Assembly: GCF_019308285.1 (NCBI RefSeq)
Contig: NZ_WWEM01000011.1
Location: 62,001-126,000 of the forward strand
Direction of reading: 5' to 3'
DNA length: 64,000 bases
Origin: Flavobacterium quisquiliarum
Lineage (GTDB): Bacteria; Bacteroidota; Bacteroidia; Flavobacteriales; Flavobacteriaceae
Shown here: piece after piece, positions 43,997 through 53,186 of the stretch
Numbering within the stretch: position 1 is the stretch's first letter
Layout: each line of letters opens with the position of its first letter
The notes under the pieces: model-generated
The model's database searches: none
The model's input: the letters and a program-made list of their open reading frames with translations, nothing else
What the model was told of the DNA's origin: nothing
Program-made: the position numbers and the translations under genes

Positions 43997-46873
43997 AATA
44001 GTCATTAAGAATCCGATTAAGTTTTCCTTTTTATTTAAACCTAGTTTTTTTCTTAAACGATAACGTGCTAGTTCAACTCCACCTGTTGAAATATTCATGA
44101 TTTCGGCTATTTCTTTGGTTGACATATTCATTAATAAATAAGTAGATAAATCTAATTCTCTTGGAGAAATGGTAGGATATTGTCCTTTTAAACGCTTTAA
44201 AAATTCAAAATGCACGTTTTTAATGTGTTTTTCCAAGTCTTTCCAGCTTTTGTCTGTATTGACTTCTTTTACGATACTTTTATGCAGTTTACTGAATTCG
44301 GATTTGGTGCTTTCGTCTAGAATATTGGTATCGATATCTTTAAGTTTGTGAATAATTCCATTTAGAACTTTATTTTTTTTGACAACTTGTAATGAGTTGT
44401 TTACCAGTTCTTTATCTTTTGCTAAGATCTTGATTTGGAGTTTGTCATTTTTTAGTTTTTCAATTTCTTTCTCCAAATCATGCTGTTCGTGTCTGATTTT
44501 AGATTCTTTTTCCAGATATAATCTTCTTTGTTCAATGGTTTCATAATATCTGTTTTTTCGAATTTTAAGTTTAATTCGAACTGAGATAAGATAAGCACCT
44601 AATAATACAAGGATAAGATAGAATAAATAAGCAAGGAAGTGCCTATACCAAGGTGGGGATACAGTAAATTCAACTTCACTGATATCAGATTCTATACCGT
44701 AGCTGTTTCTAGCTTTTAATTTCATTACATAATTGCCTTCTCGTAAATTAGTGTACTCTTTTATGGCTGTCGAAGACCAGCTTCGCCAGTTTTCTTCAAA
44801 AGGTTCTAATTTATAGGAGTACATCACATTTTCCTGATTTTCATAAGTTGGCGATGCAAAAGTGAATTTTACGCGATTATGTTTATATGGAAGACTGTAG
44901 GATTCTGCTTTATTGATAAGATTACCTGTTAGAATGGTATCGCCAGGAAAAGAAAAACTTTCAATGAATGCTTTTGGTTTAGCCATGAAAGTATTTGGAA
45001 TAGCCGAATTATAATGCGCCAATCGGTCAGTCAATCCTATAAAGATGTTGTGAGGATCAATTGCATTTACAGAAACATAGTTGTTAACTAAATTTCCTGT
45101 CAAATTGGAGAATATAGTCTGTTTTTTAGCATAACTTCCGTTTCTATTTTTAATTAAAACCCCTAGTGATTCATTATATGCATACCATAAGTTACCAGAA
45201 GGATCTTCAATTAATGTGTTAATGGTAGGGATTCCTTTAAATAAATCTGTGATTTTTTTATCTTCAAAAAATACCTCTTGTTCAACTGAATATCTGTAAA
45301 AATGATTATTCACTTGAAAGTAAACCTTATTGTTGATGTTTTGAAGGCTATTAATTCCCTTGTATTTATCTGATATATTAACATGTTTCTTTATGAAATC
45401 AAATCTCTTTAAGTCATCTGACAATTTCACCTGATATAAGAACGGATTTTTCTTTAGCCATAAGTAGTTTTCATCTATTTCAACAGAAAAGTTATTGGTT
45501 GTCTCATCAAAACCTTTTACCTGATGCAAATAATCATATCCTGAGCCCGATTTTTTGAAAACAGAAAAACCGTTGTAACTTTCTCCTATAATATAATCAG
45601 GATGATTTGGGATTTTTTTGAATCCAAAATATCCTTTTGTATCTAGTATTTTTGAAACCCTATTTTTGTCAATTATTAAAGCTCCACTGTTGCTGGCGCA
45701 GATTAATACATCGTTTAGAACTTGAATGTTCCAAACCTGAGAAATTGTTCCTTCCACTCTTATAAACGAGCTATCTTTAAAAGAAGTTCCCCAAGAATGA
45801 TAGAATAAACCTTGATTTGTGGCTACGTATAAATTGCCTTGAAATATTGTCGAGGCATAAACTGTTCCGATGTTGTAACTGTAGTCAAAGTACGAAAAAG
45901 GAGAGTTTTCATTTATAAAAGTGATACCATTGTCAAGCCCCAGCCAGATGTTGTTTTTATTATCAACAAATGACGCCAGAATGGTGTTATTTTGTATTCC
46001 TTTTTGTCTGTTTAAGTGCTGTATTATCTTTCCATTTAAGTCACAGATAATGGCACCGTCTAGTACAGAATTAAGTACAATGAATTTATTTTTAATAATA
46101 GAACCGCCAAGAGAGGTATTTTTCTTTATAAAATCATTTGCCTCAGTTTCCCAAGGTTTTATTATGCCATTTTCGGATACAAAAAGACCTTTTTCTAAAG
46201 TAGCATACATTAAGCGATTGTCAGGAAGCGGAAAAAGGGACCAGATTTCTTTGTCATTAAATACAGTTGTGCCTTTTACAGCTGTAAGGCGTCTGTTTTT
46301 ATATTCTAATACGCCTAGAGTTTTATCTTGAAAATATAGGCGATTTTTTACCAAAAATGAAAATTGGAATTTATGCGGAGCATTTAATGTGGTGATTTTT
46401 TCTCCTTTTAGGAAAAATACTTTAGAGAAAGACTGAAAAATAACTTCGCCATTAAAAATGTGGATTCTCCAGATTAGGTTGATATTTTCTTTGTCAATAG
46501 GACTTAGTAAGTTGAATAAAGAATGGTATTTTAAAATTCCTTTTTCATCAATCTTAAAATAGCCAAATTCATTATTTCCTCCAACAAAAATCCTTCCCAA
46601 AGCATCGATTTTTAAGCTTCTTATCTCCGATTTATTAGGTAGAGAGTATTTGTGCCAGTTCGAACCGTCAAATTGTATTAAACCGCTGTTGTTAGCAAAA
46701 TAAATATTGCCGTTTTTATCTTGATCGATACTCCAGTTTTGGGTTCCTCCTTTGTATTCTGATCTTTTATAGTTTTTTATGTCTGGAATTCCGATGTTTT
46801 TTACCTGACAGAAACCTATATTTTGTATGAAAAGTAGTAATATAACTGTAAAAGGTCTAACTATGAATTTCAT
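43994..46873 (-). CDS. Membrane-spanning beta-propeller/YYY sensor with LuxR-type DNA-binding domain
   Basis: The 959-residue protein has a signal peptide (FCQVKN), a periplasmic sensor built from two-component-regulator propeller repeats (e.g. QNWSIDQDKNGNIYFANNSG near residue 47, GNLWYAYNES near 565) and a triple-tyrosine domain (about 660-735). A single membrane helix (about 742-765), a coiled coil (about 780-850) and a LuxR-type helix-turn-helix (SPRELDLSTYLLMNMSTKEI, about 895-955) follow. There is no kinase or receiver domain, so it is a one-component transmembrane regulator rather than a hybrid two-component system. It is divergent from the first susC and is the obvious candidate to sense glycan breakdown products and activate the locus. 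Confidence 0.88.
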   Translation of the reverse strand: MKFIVRPFTVILLLFIQNIGFCQVKNIGIPDIKNYKRSEYKGGTQNWSIDQDKNGNIYFANNSGLIQFDGSNWHKYSLPNKSEIRSLKIDALGRIFVGGNNEFGYFKIDEKGILKYHSLFNLLSPIDKENINLIWRIHIFNGEVIFQSFSKVFFLKGEKITTLNAPHKFQFSFLVKNRLYFQDKTLGVLEYKNRRLTAVKGTTVFNDKEIWSLFPLPDNRLMYATLEKGLFVSENGIIKPWETEANDFIKKNTSLGGSIIKNKFIVLNSVLDGAIICDLNGKIIQHLNRQKGIQNNTILASFVDNKNNIWLGLDNGITFINENSPFSYFDYSYNIGTVYASTIFQGNLYVATNQGLFYHSWGTSFKDSSFIRVEGTISQVWNIQVLNDVLICASNSGALIIDKNRVSKILDTKGYFGFKKIPNHPDYIIGESYNGFSVFKKSGSGYDYLHQVKGFDETTNNFSVEIDENYLWLKKNPFLYQVKLSDDLKRFDFIKKHVNISDKYKGINSLQNINNKVYFQVNNHFYRYSVEQEVFFEDKKITDLFKGIPTINTLIEDPSGNLWYAYNESLGVLIKNRNGSYAKKQTIFSNLTGNLVNNYVSVNAIDPHNIFIGLTDRLAHYNSAIPNTFMAKPKAFIESFSFPGDTILTGNLINKAESYSLPYKHNRVKFTFASPTYENQENVMYSYKLEPFEENWRSWSSTAIKEYTNLREGNYVMKLKARNSYGIESDISEVEFTVSPPWYRHFLAYLFYLILVLLGAYLISVRIKLKIRKNRYYETIEQRRLYLEKESKIRHEQHDLEKEIEKLKNDKLQIKILAKDKELVNNSLQVVKKNKVLNGIIHKLKDIDTNILDESTKSEFSKLHKSIVKEVNTDKSWKDLEKHIKNVHFEFLKRLKGQYPTISPRELDLSTYLLMNMSTKEIAEIMNISTGGVELARYRLRKKLGLNKKENLIGFLMTI

Positions 46874-47091
46874 AAAATTTTAAATGTATTTTTATTAGAA
46901 ATGCTATATAATGTTATTTAATTGTTGATTTTTCAATCTCATTAAATCTGTTTTTTTAAATTATTTTTAATTTAAAACGTTGTAGTTGTGAATAAACTAA
47001 TGTAATATACGATTTTTATAATTAACATTTTTATAACAATTTTTTATCAAATCTAAAGTACAGTAAATTAATTAATTAAAAAAAAAATGTT

Positions 47092-47135
47092 GTGTTTTTG
47101 TAGTGTGTTGATATTTAGTTTGAAGTGTTTTTGTA
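47092..47135 (+). promoter_or_regulatory. Putative operator: paired 11-bp direct repeats, first susC
   Basis: GTGTTTTTGTA occurs at 47092-47102 and again at 47125-47135, exactly 33 bp apart (about three helical turns), 93 bp and more upstream of the start codon. The same arrangement precedes the second susC. Confidence 0.65.
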
Positions 47136-47170
47136 AGGAATTTTAATTCTAGTTTATTGAAATTTAACAT

Positions 47171-47178
47171 TATAATTG
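47171..47178 (+). promoter_or_regulatory. Putative -7 element, first susC
   Basis: TATAATTG differs from TAnnTTTG at one base and ends 39 bp before the ATG; the second susC has TAGTATTG at the same distance. No good -33 TTG at the usual spacing, consistent with activator dependence. Confidence 0.5.
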
Positions 47179-47183
47179 CAATA

Positions 47184-47220
47184 AATTACTAATTAATTAA
47201 CCAAAATTTTTAGAAAAATG
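47184..47220 (+). repeat. Conserved susC leader, copy 1
   Basis: These 37 bases, up to and including the ATG, are identical to 54143-54179 before the second susC. They begin where transcription should start, so they would be the 5' untranslated leader. Confidence 0.75.
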
Positions 47221-50200
47221 AAATTGACAAAATTACTTATTTTTTGTGTTTCGTCTTTACTGTTTTCAGTTATCGCATTTGCTCAGGATGTGACGGTAAC
47301 GGGGACAATTAATGACGAAAGCGGATTGCCCGTCCCAGGGGCAACAATTTTAGTAAAAGGGACTAATAAAGCAACTGCGTCTGACTTTGATGGGAAGTTT
47401 CAGATCAGTGTTCCTTCAAATGGAACTTTAGTGGTTAGTTTCGTAGGTTTTGAAACTGCTAATGAGGCAGTAAACGGAAGGACAAAGTTTAACGTTGTGC
47501 TTAAAGCAGTATCTCAAAGTTTAAATGAAGTAGTGGTTATTGGATATGGTACCCAAAAGAAAGCTCTTATTACTGGTGCATCAACCAATTTAAAAGGAGA
47601 AACAATTCAGGATTTAAATACGGGTTCTGCCATGGAAGCACTTCAGGGTATAGCACCTGGTATTAGTATTACTAGAAACAGTGGTGCCCCTGGCGCTGGT
47701 ACCAAGGTGACCATTCGTGGAATCGGTACTGTCGGAAATTCAAACCCTTTGTACATCGTAGATGGTGTGCCGGTTGGAGATATAGATTACCTAAATCCTT
47801 CAGATATTGAGTCTATAGATGTTTTAAAAGATGCCGCTTCTGCAGCAATTTACGGTTCAAGAGCCGCTAACGGAGTTGTTTTGGTAACTACTGTAAAAGG
47901 ACGTAAAGGAAGACCTGCTAGAATTAGTTATGACTCTTACTTTGGTATTCAAAACATTTATAAAAATTTAGATCCTTTGAATGCGCAGGAATATATGTAT
48001 ATTATGGATGAAGGAAGAGTTAACGATGGACTTGCGCCAACTGATTGGAAAGCTACGCTGACCAATAATAGCTGGCTGGAAGCAAATTATCCTGGTGCAG
48101 GCACGCAATTAGGAAATGAAATTTGGGACAAGTTGCAAAATGGCTGGACAGGGACTAATTGGGTTAATGAAATGTCTAAAAAAGATGCTCCTATTGTTAG
48201 TCACTCAATAAATATGACGGGCGGAAGTGAAGACATTACTTATTCATTAGGATTTTCTTATTTTGATCAAGACGGTATATTAGGAGGAAATCTTATTGAT
48301 GCTGGATTTAAGAGATTAACAGCAAGAATGAATACACAAATGGTATTGAAAAAGAATGAAAGCCATAGTATTATAACGATTGGGGAGAACCTAACTTATA
48401 CAAATATTCAAAAAAGAGATGTCTCTTCGGGCGATATTTATGGGAATGATTTGCATAATGCTCTCGTACAGAATCCATTGCAGCCTGCTTACTGGCAAAC
48501 CGCTATTGATAGAAACATAAGTCCATTTGGGTTTACTCCGACTCTTGAAGGTATATCTACCAATCAGACTAATCCTTTAGCTGTAATGTTTTATAGAAGT
48601 AATTATAATTATCCAAGAGATCATAAAATTATTGGGAATGTCTTTTTAGAAGTTGAACCAATTGCGGATCTTCGATTTAAATCTGTGTACAATGTTGATT
48701 CATGGTTTGGTTACAGCAGATCAATGAATCCTACTTACCATTTAGGAGTACTTTATAATGATTCAGTAGACGGTGCGACACAATCTCAATATTTTGGGGC
48801 CAACACAACTTGGACAAACACAGTTTCGTATCAAAAACAGTTTGGAAATCATAATCTTAATGCTGTGATTGGTACTGAGTTACTACAAAATGTAGTGAAT
48901 ACTGATGTGTCTGGTACTAGAAATGGACTAACATTTCCTGGAGATCCAAAATATGCTTATTTGAATAATACAAAATCCCCAACTTCGATAGCTGCAATTA
49001 ATACTTCTGGAAAGGATACTGCTGCTGGTGGAGGTGGAATTATGTCTTATTTTGCCAGAGCGCAGTATGATTATAAAGAGAAGTATCTTCTTTCTGCAGT
49101 AATTCGCCGTGATGGGTCTTCTAATTTTGGTGACGGTCACAGATATGGTAATTTTCCTTCTGTATCTGCTGGATGGGTTATCTCAAAAGAAGATTTTATG
49201 TCTAGTACTTCAAAAACGCTTAATTTCTTAAAATTAAGAGGAAGCTGGGGACAAAATGGAAATCAATGGACGGATTATGCTTTTTATTATACGTCAAGTA
49301 TTGCTTATGCATTTCCTGGATACTTTTTTGGAGATACTAAGCCAGTTTCTGGTCAAACAGCATATCCATCAAAAGTTCCAAATCCTGATGTTACTTGGGA
49401 AACATCCGAACAGCTTGATTTTGGATTAGATGCCTCTTTATTTAATTCAAGACTAGGAGTCACTTTTGACTGGTATAATAAAACTACTAAAAACTGGTTG
49501 GTCTTGGCTCAGCTTCCAGGTACTGCTGGAGCAGGATTTCCTTACATTAATGGAGGGGATATTGAAAACAAAGGTTTCGAATTTTCTGTAAGCTGGAAAG
49601 ATAAGATAGGCGGTTTCAAGTATGGTATTACAGTAAGTGGTGCTGCGAACAAAAATAAAGTTACAAAGGTTGCAAACGCAGATGGTATAATTCACGGTGT
49701 TAGTAATGTATTGTCACAAGGGACTTCAGAGATTTCGAGAGCGCAAGTTGGTTTCCCGATAGGATATTTCTACGGATATAAAACGGCAGGAATTTTACAA
49801 AACCAACAAGAGGTTGACGCTTATGTAGGACCATCTGGACAACCTTATTTTAGTGACCAGCGTCCTGGAGATGTTCGTTTTGTAGATTTAAACAACGATG
49901 GTGTTATCGACGAAAAAGATAAAACAATGTTAGGAGATCCTAATCCTGACTTTCAGTTAGGTATACAATTAAACTTTGAATTTAAAAATGTTTATTTAAA
50001 TACCACAATGGCAGGTAAATATGGTATGCAGGTTATGCAGTCTTACAGATCTTTTGCTGATATGCCTAAACAAAATTATACTTCTGATGTTTTTAACCGC
50101 TGGCATGGTGAAGGTACCTCTAATACGATGCCTCGTTTAAGTTCAGTTTCAAATAGAAACTCAAATTATATTTCTGATATATATATGCACAATGCAGATT

Positions 50201-50448
50201 ATTTAAGAATCAATAACTTAACAGTAGGTTATAATTTTAATGAAATATTGAAAGATTTTACATTTATCTCTAACCTTAAATTCTATGTTGCAGTAAATAA
50301 CTTATACACATTTACTAAATATGATGGTATGGATCCAGAGGTGCGATGGTCAGGAAATAATACAACTACTCCTTGGGCTTCAGGAATCGATCTTGGATTG
50401 TATCCGCAATCGAGAACGGTGATGTTTGGATTAAGTGCTGATTTTTAA
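47218..50448 (+). CDS. SusC/RagA-family TonB-dependent outer-membrane transporter, first module
   Basis: The 1076-residue importer has a signal peptide (IAFAQ), a carboxypeptidase-regulatory-like domain (about 25-95; GLPVPGATILVKGT, ASDFDGKFQI), a TonB-box region (SLNEVVVIGYGTQ near 101), a plug (about 115-225, with IRGIGTVGNSNPLYIVDG and SIDVLKDAASAAIYGSRAANG) and a 22-strand-type barrel ending MFGLSADF. It imports oligosaccharides bound by its SusD partner. It is the first gene of a susC-susD-lipoprotein operon, with susD 16 bp downstream. The N-terminal ~120 residues are about three-quarters identical to those of the second SusC, while the barrels diverge. Confidence 0.95.
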   Translation: MKLTKLLIFCVSSLLFSVIAFAQDVTVTGTINDESGLPVPGATILVKGTNKATASDFDGKFQISVPSNGTLVVSFVGFETANEAVNGRTKFNVVLKAVSQSLNEVVVIGYGTQKKALITGASTNLKGETIQDLNTGSAMEALQGIAPGISITRNSGAPGAGTKVTIRGIGTVGNSNPLYIVDGVPVGDIDYLNPSDIESIDVLKDAASAAIYGSRAANGVVLVTTVKGRKGRPARISYDSYFGIQNIYKNLDPLNAQEYMYIMDEGRVNDGLAPTDWKATLTNNSWLEANYPGAGTQLGNEIWDKLQNGWTGTNWVNEMSKKDAPIVSHSINMTGGSEDITYSLGFSYFDQDGILGGNLIDAGFKRLTARMNTQMVLKKNESHSIITIGENLTYTNIQKRDVSSGDIYGNDLHNALVQNPLQPAYWQTAIDRNISPFGFTPTLEGISTNQTNPLAVMFYRSNYNYPRDHKIIGNVFLEVEPIADLRFKSVYNVDSWFGYSRSMNPTYHLGVLYNDSVDGATQSQYFGANTTWTNTVSYQKQFGNHNLNAVIGTELLQNVVNTDVSGTRNGLTFPGDPKYAYLNNTKSPTSIAAINTSGKDTAAGGGGIMSYFARAQYDYKEKYLLSAVIRRDGSSNFGDGHRYGNFPSVSAGWVISKEDFMSSTSKTLNFLKLRGSWGQNGNQWTDYAFYYTSSIAYAFPGYFFGDTKPVSGQTAYPSKVPNPDVTWETSEQLDFGLDASLFNSRLGVTFDWYNKTTKNWLVLAQLPGTAGAGFPYINGGDIENKGFEFSVSWKDKIGGFKYGITVSGAANKNKVTKVANADGIIHGVSNVLSQGTSEISRAQVGFPIGYFYGYKTAGILQNQQEVDAYVGPSGQPYFSDQRPGDVRFVDLNNDGVIDEKDKTMLGDPNPDFQLGIQLNFEFKNVYLNTTMAGKYGMQVMQSYRSFADMPKQNYTSDVFNRWHGEGTSNTMPRLSSVSNRNSNYISDIYMHNADYLRINNLTVGYNFNEILKDFTFISNLKFYVAVNNLYTFTKYDGMDPEVRWSGNNTTTPWASGIDLGLYPQSRTVMFGLSADF

Positions 50449-50464
50449 TATTAATACATTCAAA

Positions 50465-52171
50465 ATGAAAAAACTAAAATATATTATAGCAATTTCAGTA
50501 ATTTTTACAGCTTCAAGTTGTGATGATTATCTGGATCAAGACAATATTACCGAAAAGAGTTTAGTAAGTTTCTATAAATCTCCTACGGACATAGATGAGG
50601 CAATGGCAGGTGTTTATAATGCGATCTATGCAAATAATATCACCAGTGAAGAGCAAGTTGCAGCCAATTTGATGGACAATATGATGTTCGGTGGTGGAGG
50701 CCCTGACGATAAAGCGGCTAAATGGGTAGATAATTTTGAAGACCCAACGGAAGATACTTATCGCGATATGTGGGTACAGTCTTATAATGGAATTTCAAGA
50801 GCAAATGCAATTATAGAAAAAGTTCCATTGGCTGATTTCTCTACCTATTTTAATACACCAACAGAGGCAGCTGATTTTAAAAATCAAGCGCTTGGAGAGG
50901 CTTTGTTTATGAGAGCATTCTTCTATTTTAGATTAGCTAAATTCTTTGGAGGAGTTCCACTAATAATTGCCTATGACGGCGATAGACGTGCTCCAAGAGC
51001 CACTTATACAGAAACCTTCGCCCAAATTGCCTCAGATTTAAAGTTAGCAATCGAAACGATGCCAGCTACTCCTTTTACAAGCATTCCTACAGCAAGATAC
51101 GGACATGCCAATAAATGGGTTGCTGAGGCTTATTTAGGACGTGTATTTTTGTTCTATACAGGTTATATGTCTAATATAGAAAATCAGGCAACAGCAGATT
51201 TACCACTTGTGGGAGGAGGCTCTATAACTGGAACACAAGTAGCGACTTATTTAAGTGACTGTGTAAACAACAGCGGTCATAAATTAGCTTCAGATTTTAG
51301 AAATCTTTGGCCTTACTCTTATGTAAATAAAGCTTCGGGAACTAATATATTGCCTTGGGCAACAACTGAAGGTTTGGCATGGGTTGGTCAGGATGGAGCT
51401 AGCCCAACATTTGGAACAGGGAATCTAGAAACTATGTTTGTACAAAGGTTTTCATTTGGAGACTGGGGCTGGACAAATGGTAATATTTATACCAACAGAA
51501 TGACTTTGTTTAATTCAATGCGTGGAAATTCATTGGTTCCTTTTGGCGAAGGCTGGGGATGGTGTACTGTAAATCCTAAATTATATAGTGGATGGGACGA
51601 TACAGATCCAAGAAAAAGAGGTTCTATTTTGGAAGTTGCGAGAGCTGATCAGGGAACTGGAGGTTACGCGAAAGATAAAGGCGATCATGAAACGGGTTTA
51701 TTTAATAAAAAGTATGCTTCACTTCAATATGACAATGGCAAAGGTGCTAATGTAGGAATGTTTGTACAGTTATATGCTTGGGCCAATGCAGATATGCAGT
51801 TAATGCATGCACAGGATTTTATTTTCATGCGTTTTGCTGATGTGTTATTGATGCATTCAGAAATTACTAAAACACCAGACGGTATGAATGCTGTAAGGGC
51901 AAGAGCTAAATTGCCAGCTGTTGCATACAGTATGCAGAATATTAAAGACGAGCGTTTACATGAATTTGCTTTTGAAGCTTTACATTGGTTTGATCTAGTG
52001 CGTTGGGGAGATGTTAATACAGCATTTAATGATGTAATTCAGGTAAGAAATTCTGGGGTAGATGCAAATTACAGTGTGAAGTACAGACCAGAGACTAAAG
52101 GTCTAGTTCCAATTCCTGAAACTGAAATGAGACTATTAAATGGTGTTTATACTCAAAATCCAGGATGGTAA
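50465..52171 (+). CDS. SusD/RagB-family glycan-binding lipoprotein, first module
   Basis: The protein has about 568 residues from ATG 50465 (MKKLKYIIAIS), with a lipobox ending at Cys19. An upstream in-frame ATG at 50435 lies inside susC and would bury the signal peptide, so it is not used. TPR-like helices in the first half (GISRANAIIEKVP, GEALFMRAFFYFRLAKFFGGVPLI) and the C-terminal LHEFAFEALHWFDLVRWGD and RLLNGVYTQNPGW are typical RagB/SusD signatures. It acts as the lid of the SusC barrel on the cell surface. Confidence 0.94.
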   Translation: MKKLKYIIAISVIFTASSCDDYLDQDNITEKSLVSFYKSPTDIDEAMAGVYNAIYANNITSEEQVAANLMDNMMFGGGGPDDKAAKWVDNFEDPTEDTYRDMWVQSYNGISRANAIIEKVPLADFSTYFNTPTEAADFKNQALGEALFMRAFFYFRLAKFFGGVPLIIAYDGDRRAPRATYTETFAQIASDLKLAIETMPATPFTSIPTARYGHANKWVAEAYLGRVFLFYTGYMSNIENQATADLPLVGGGSITGTQVATYLSDCVNNSGHKLASDFRNLWPYSYVNKASGTNILPWATTEGLAWVGQDGASPTFGTGNLETMFVQRFSFGDWGWTNGNIYTNRMTLFNSMRGNSLVPFGEGWGWCTVNPKLYSGWDDTDPRKRGSILEVARADQGTGGYAKDKGDHETGLFNKKYASLQYDNGKGANVGMFVQLYAWANADMQLMHAQDFIFMRFADVLLMHSEITKTPDGMNAVRARAKLPAVAYSMQNIKDERLHEFAFEALHWFDLVRWGDVNTAFNDVIQVRNSGVDANYSVKYRPETKGLVPIPETEMRLLNGVYTQNPGW

Positions 52172-52199
52172 TATTTAATAACTATTAATAATTAGAAAG

Positions 52200-53003
52200 A
52201 TGAAAATTCACAATATAAAGTATTTACTAATTGCTGTCCTTATGCTGATTTTTTCAGCGTGTGACCCAATTGTAGATGAACAACATTTAGCGGATTCAAC
52301 CAATGTGGCTGGAGTTGAATTAGTAGCTACTCAAACTCCTCCCGGAGGTAATAAAGTTACGCTTAGTATGAACACGCCTGGAGTTACAGGTTACTGGGAC
52401 TATGGTTTAGACAAAGCCTTAACAAATGAAACAACAATAGTTTATCCAATTCCAGGGAAATCAACTTTTACATTTGTTGGAACTTTGGGGAAAACGTTTT
52501 TTACAAAAACAATTGATGTGCAAATTGACAGAATTGATACACGCTTAGATCAGGATTGGTACGATTTAGTGAGTGAAAATACATCAGCTGGTAAGACATG
52601 GGTTTTTGATGGTGTCGGAGGAGATGGTCGACTTTGGTGGTATATGTCTCCTGATATAGCTAATGGAGGTAAGGATAAATGGGATGTAGCTTGGTGGAAT
52701 GCTGGTGGTTCTGGTGATAAGGTGCCTGTTGATGTTGCTGGAAAAATGCATTTCGATCTTGATGGAGCTGCAAACTATAATCATTATGCCACAAAAACTG
52801 CTACGCCAACAAAAGGTTCTTTTAAACTGGATATTAAAAATAGATTATTGACGATTTTTAATTCTAAAATGTTAGGGTATGAAGCAGGTAATGCAGATGG
52901 TATATATGAAGTCATTGAACTTACAGATACTAGATTAGTTCTCCATTTAAGTAATAATGATGCAAATAAAACAGGTTGGACGTTTATTTTTAAACCCGAA
53001 TAA
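52200..53003 (+). CDS. Surface glycan-binding-type lipoprotein, first module
   Basis: This 267-residue lipoprotein (lipobox ending at Cys21) follows susD by 28 bp. An N-terminal Ig/PKD-like part (about 35-105) precedes a Trp-rich second domain (LWWYMSPDIANGGKDKWDVAWWNAGG region, about 140-265) with many aromatic residues suited to carbohydrate binding. It occupies the SusE/surface glycan-binding protein slot of the locus. No catalytic motif is seen. It is followed by two hairpins. The binding role is inferred from position and composition. Confidence 0.8.
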   Translation: MKIHNIKYLLIAVLMLIFSACDPIVDEQHLADSTNVAGVELVATQTPPGGNKVTLSMNTPGVTGYWDYGLDKALTNETTIVYPIPGKSTFTFVGTLGKTFFTKTIDVQIDRIDTRLDQDWYDLVSENTSAGKTWVFDGVGGDGRLWWYMSPDIANGGKDKWDVAWWNAGGSGDKVPVDVAGKMHFDLDGAANYNHYATKTATPTKGSFKLDIKNRLLTIFNSKMLGYEAGNADGIYEVIELTDTRLVLHLSNNDANKTGWTFIFKPE

Positions 53004-53021
53004 TATTTTGTGTTAGTTATC

Positions 53022-53057
53022 TTCGAAAAAGGAAGATTAAAACCTTCCTTTTTCGAA
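53022..53057 (+). terminator. Hairpin after the first susCD module
   Basis: Perfect 14-bp arms (TTCGAAAAAGGAAG and complement) with an 8-base loop lie 18 bp after the stop. The downstream T-run is short, so it could be a terminator or an mRNA-protecting stem. Confidence 0.75.
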
Positions 53058-53153
53058 TTTTCAAGCATTATTTATTTTGCTCAAATGAACACAGAGTAAA
53101 ATAATAGAAAGTTTAAACTACTATGGTTAGTTTAAGTTAAGTTTATTGCCTGG

Positions 53154-53186
53154 ATAGCCCATAATTTCGATTATGGGCTATTTTTT
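53154..53186 (+). terminator. Terminator of the first susCD module
   Basis: A perfect 12-bp stem (ATAGCCCATAAT and complement) capped by a TTCG tetraloop is followed by six T. A related ATAGCCC / GGGCTAT hairpin ends the second module. Confidence 0.88.

Larger units (their letters stand above)
46874..47217. other. Divergent regulatory region between the regulator and first susC
   Basis: This 344-bp AT-rich region holds the first susC promoter with its paired 11-bp repeats, a -7-like element and the conserved leader. An 11-mer ACGTTGTAGTT at 46977-46987 recurs at 53911-53921 upstream of the second susC. No exact TAnnTTTG was found for the regulator gene itself. Confidence 0.6.

Noticed and set aside
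50435..50464. Upstream start for the first SusD overlapping the end of susC
   Set aside because: It would place ten residues before the lipoprotein signal peptide; ATG 50465 gives a standard signal.
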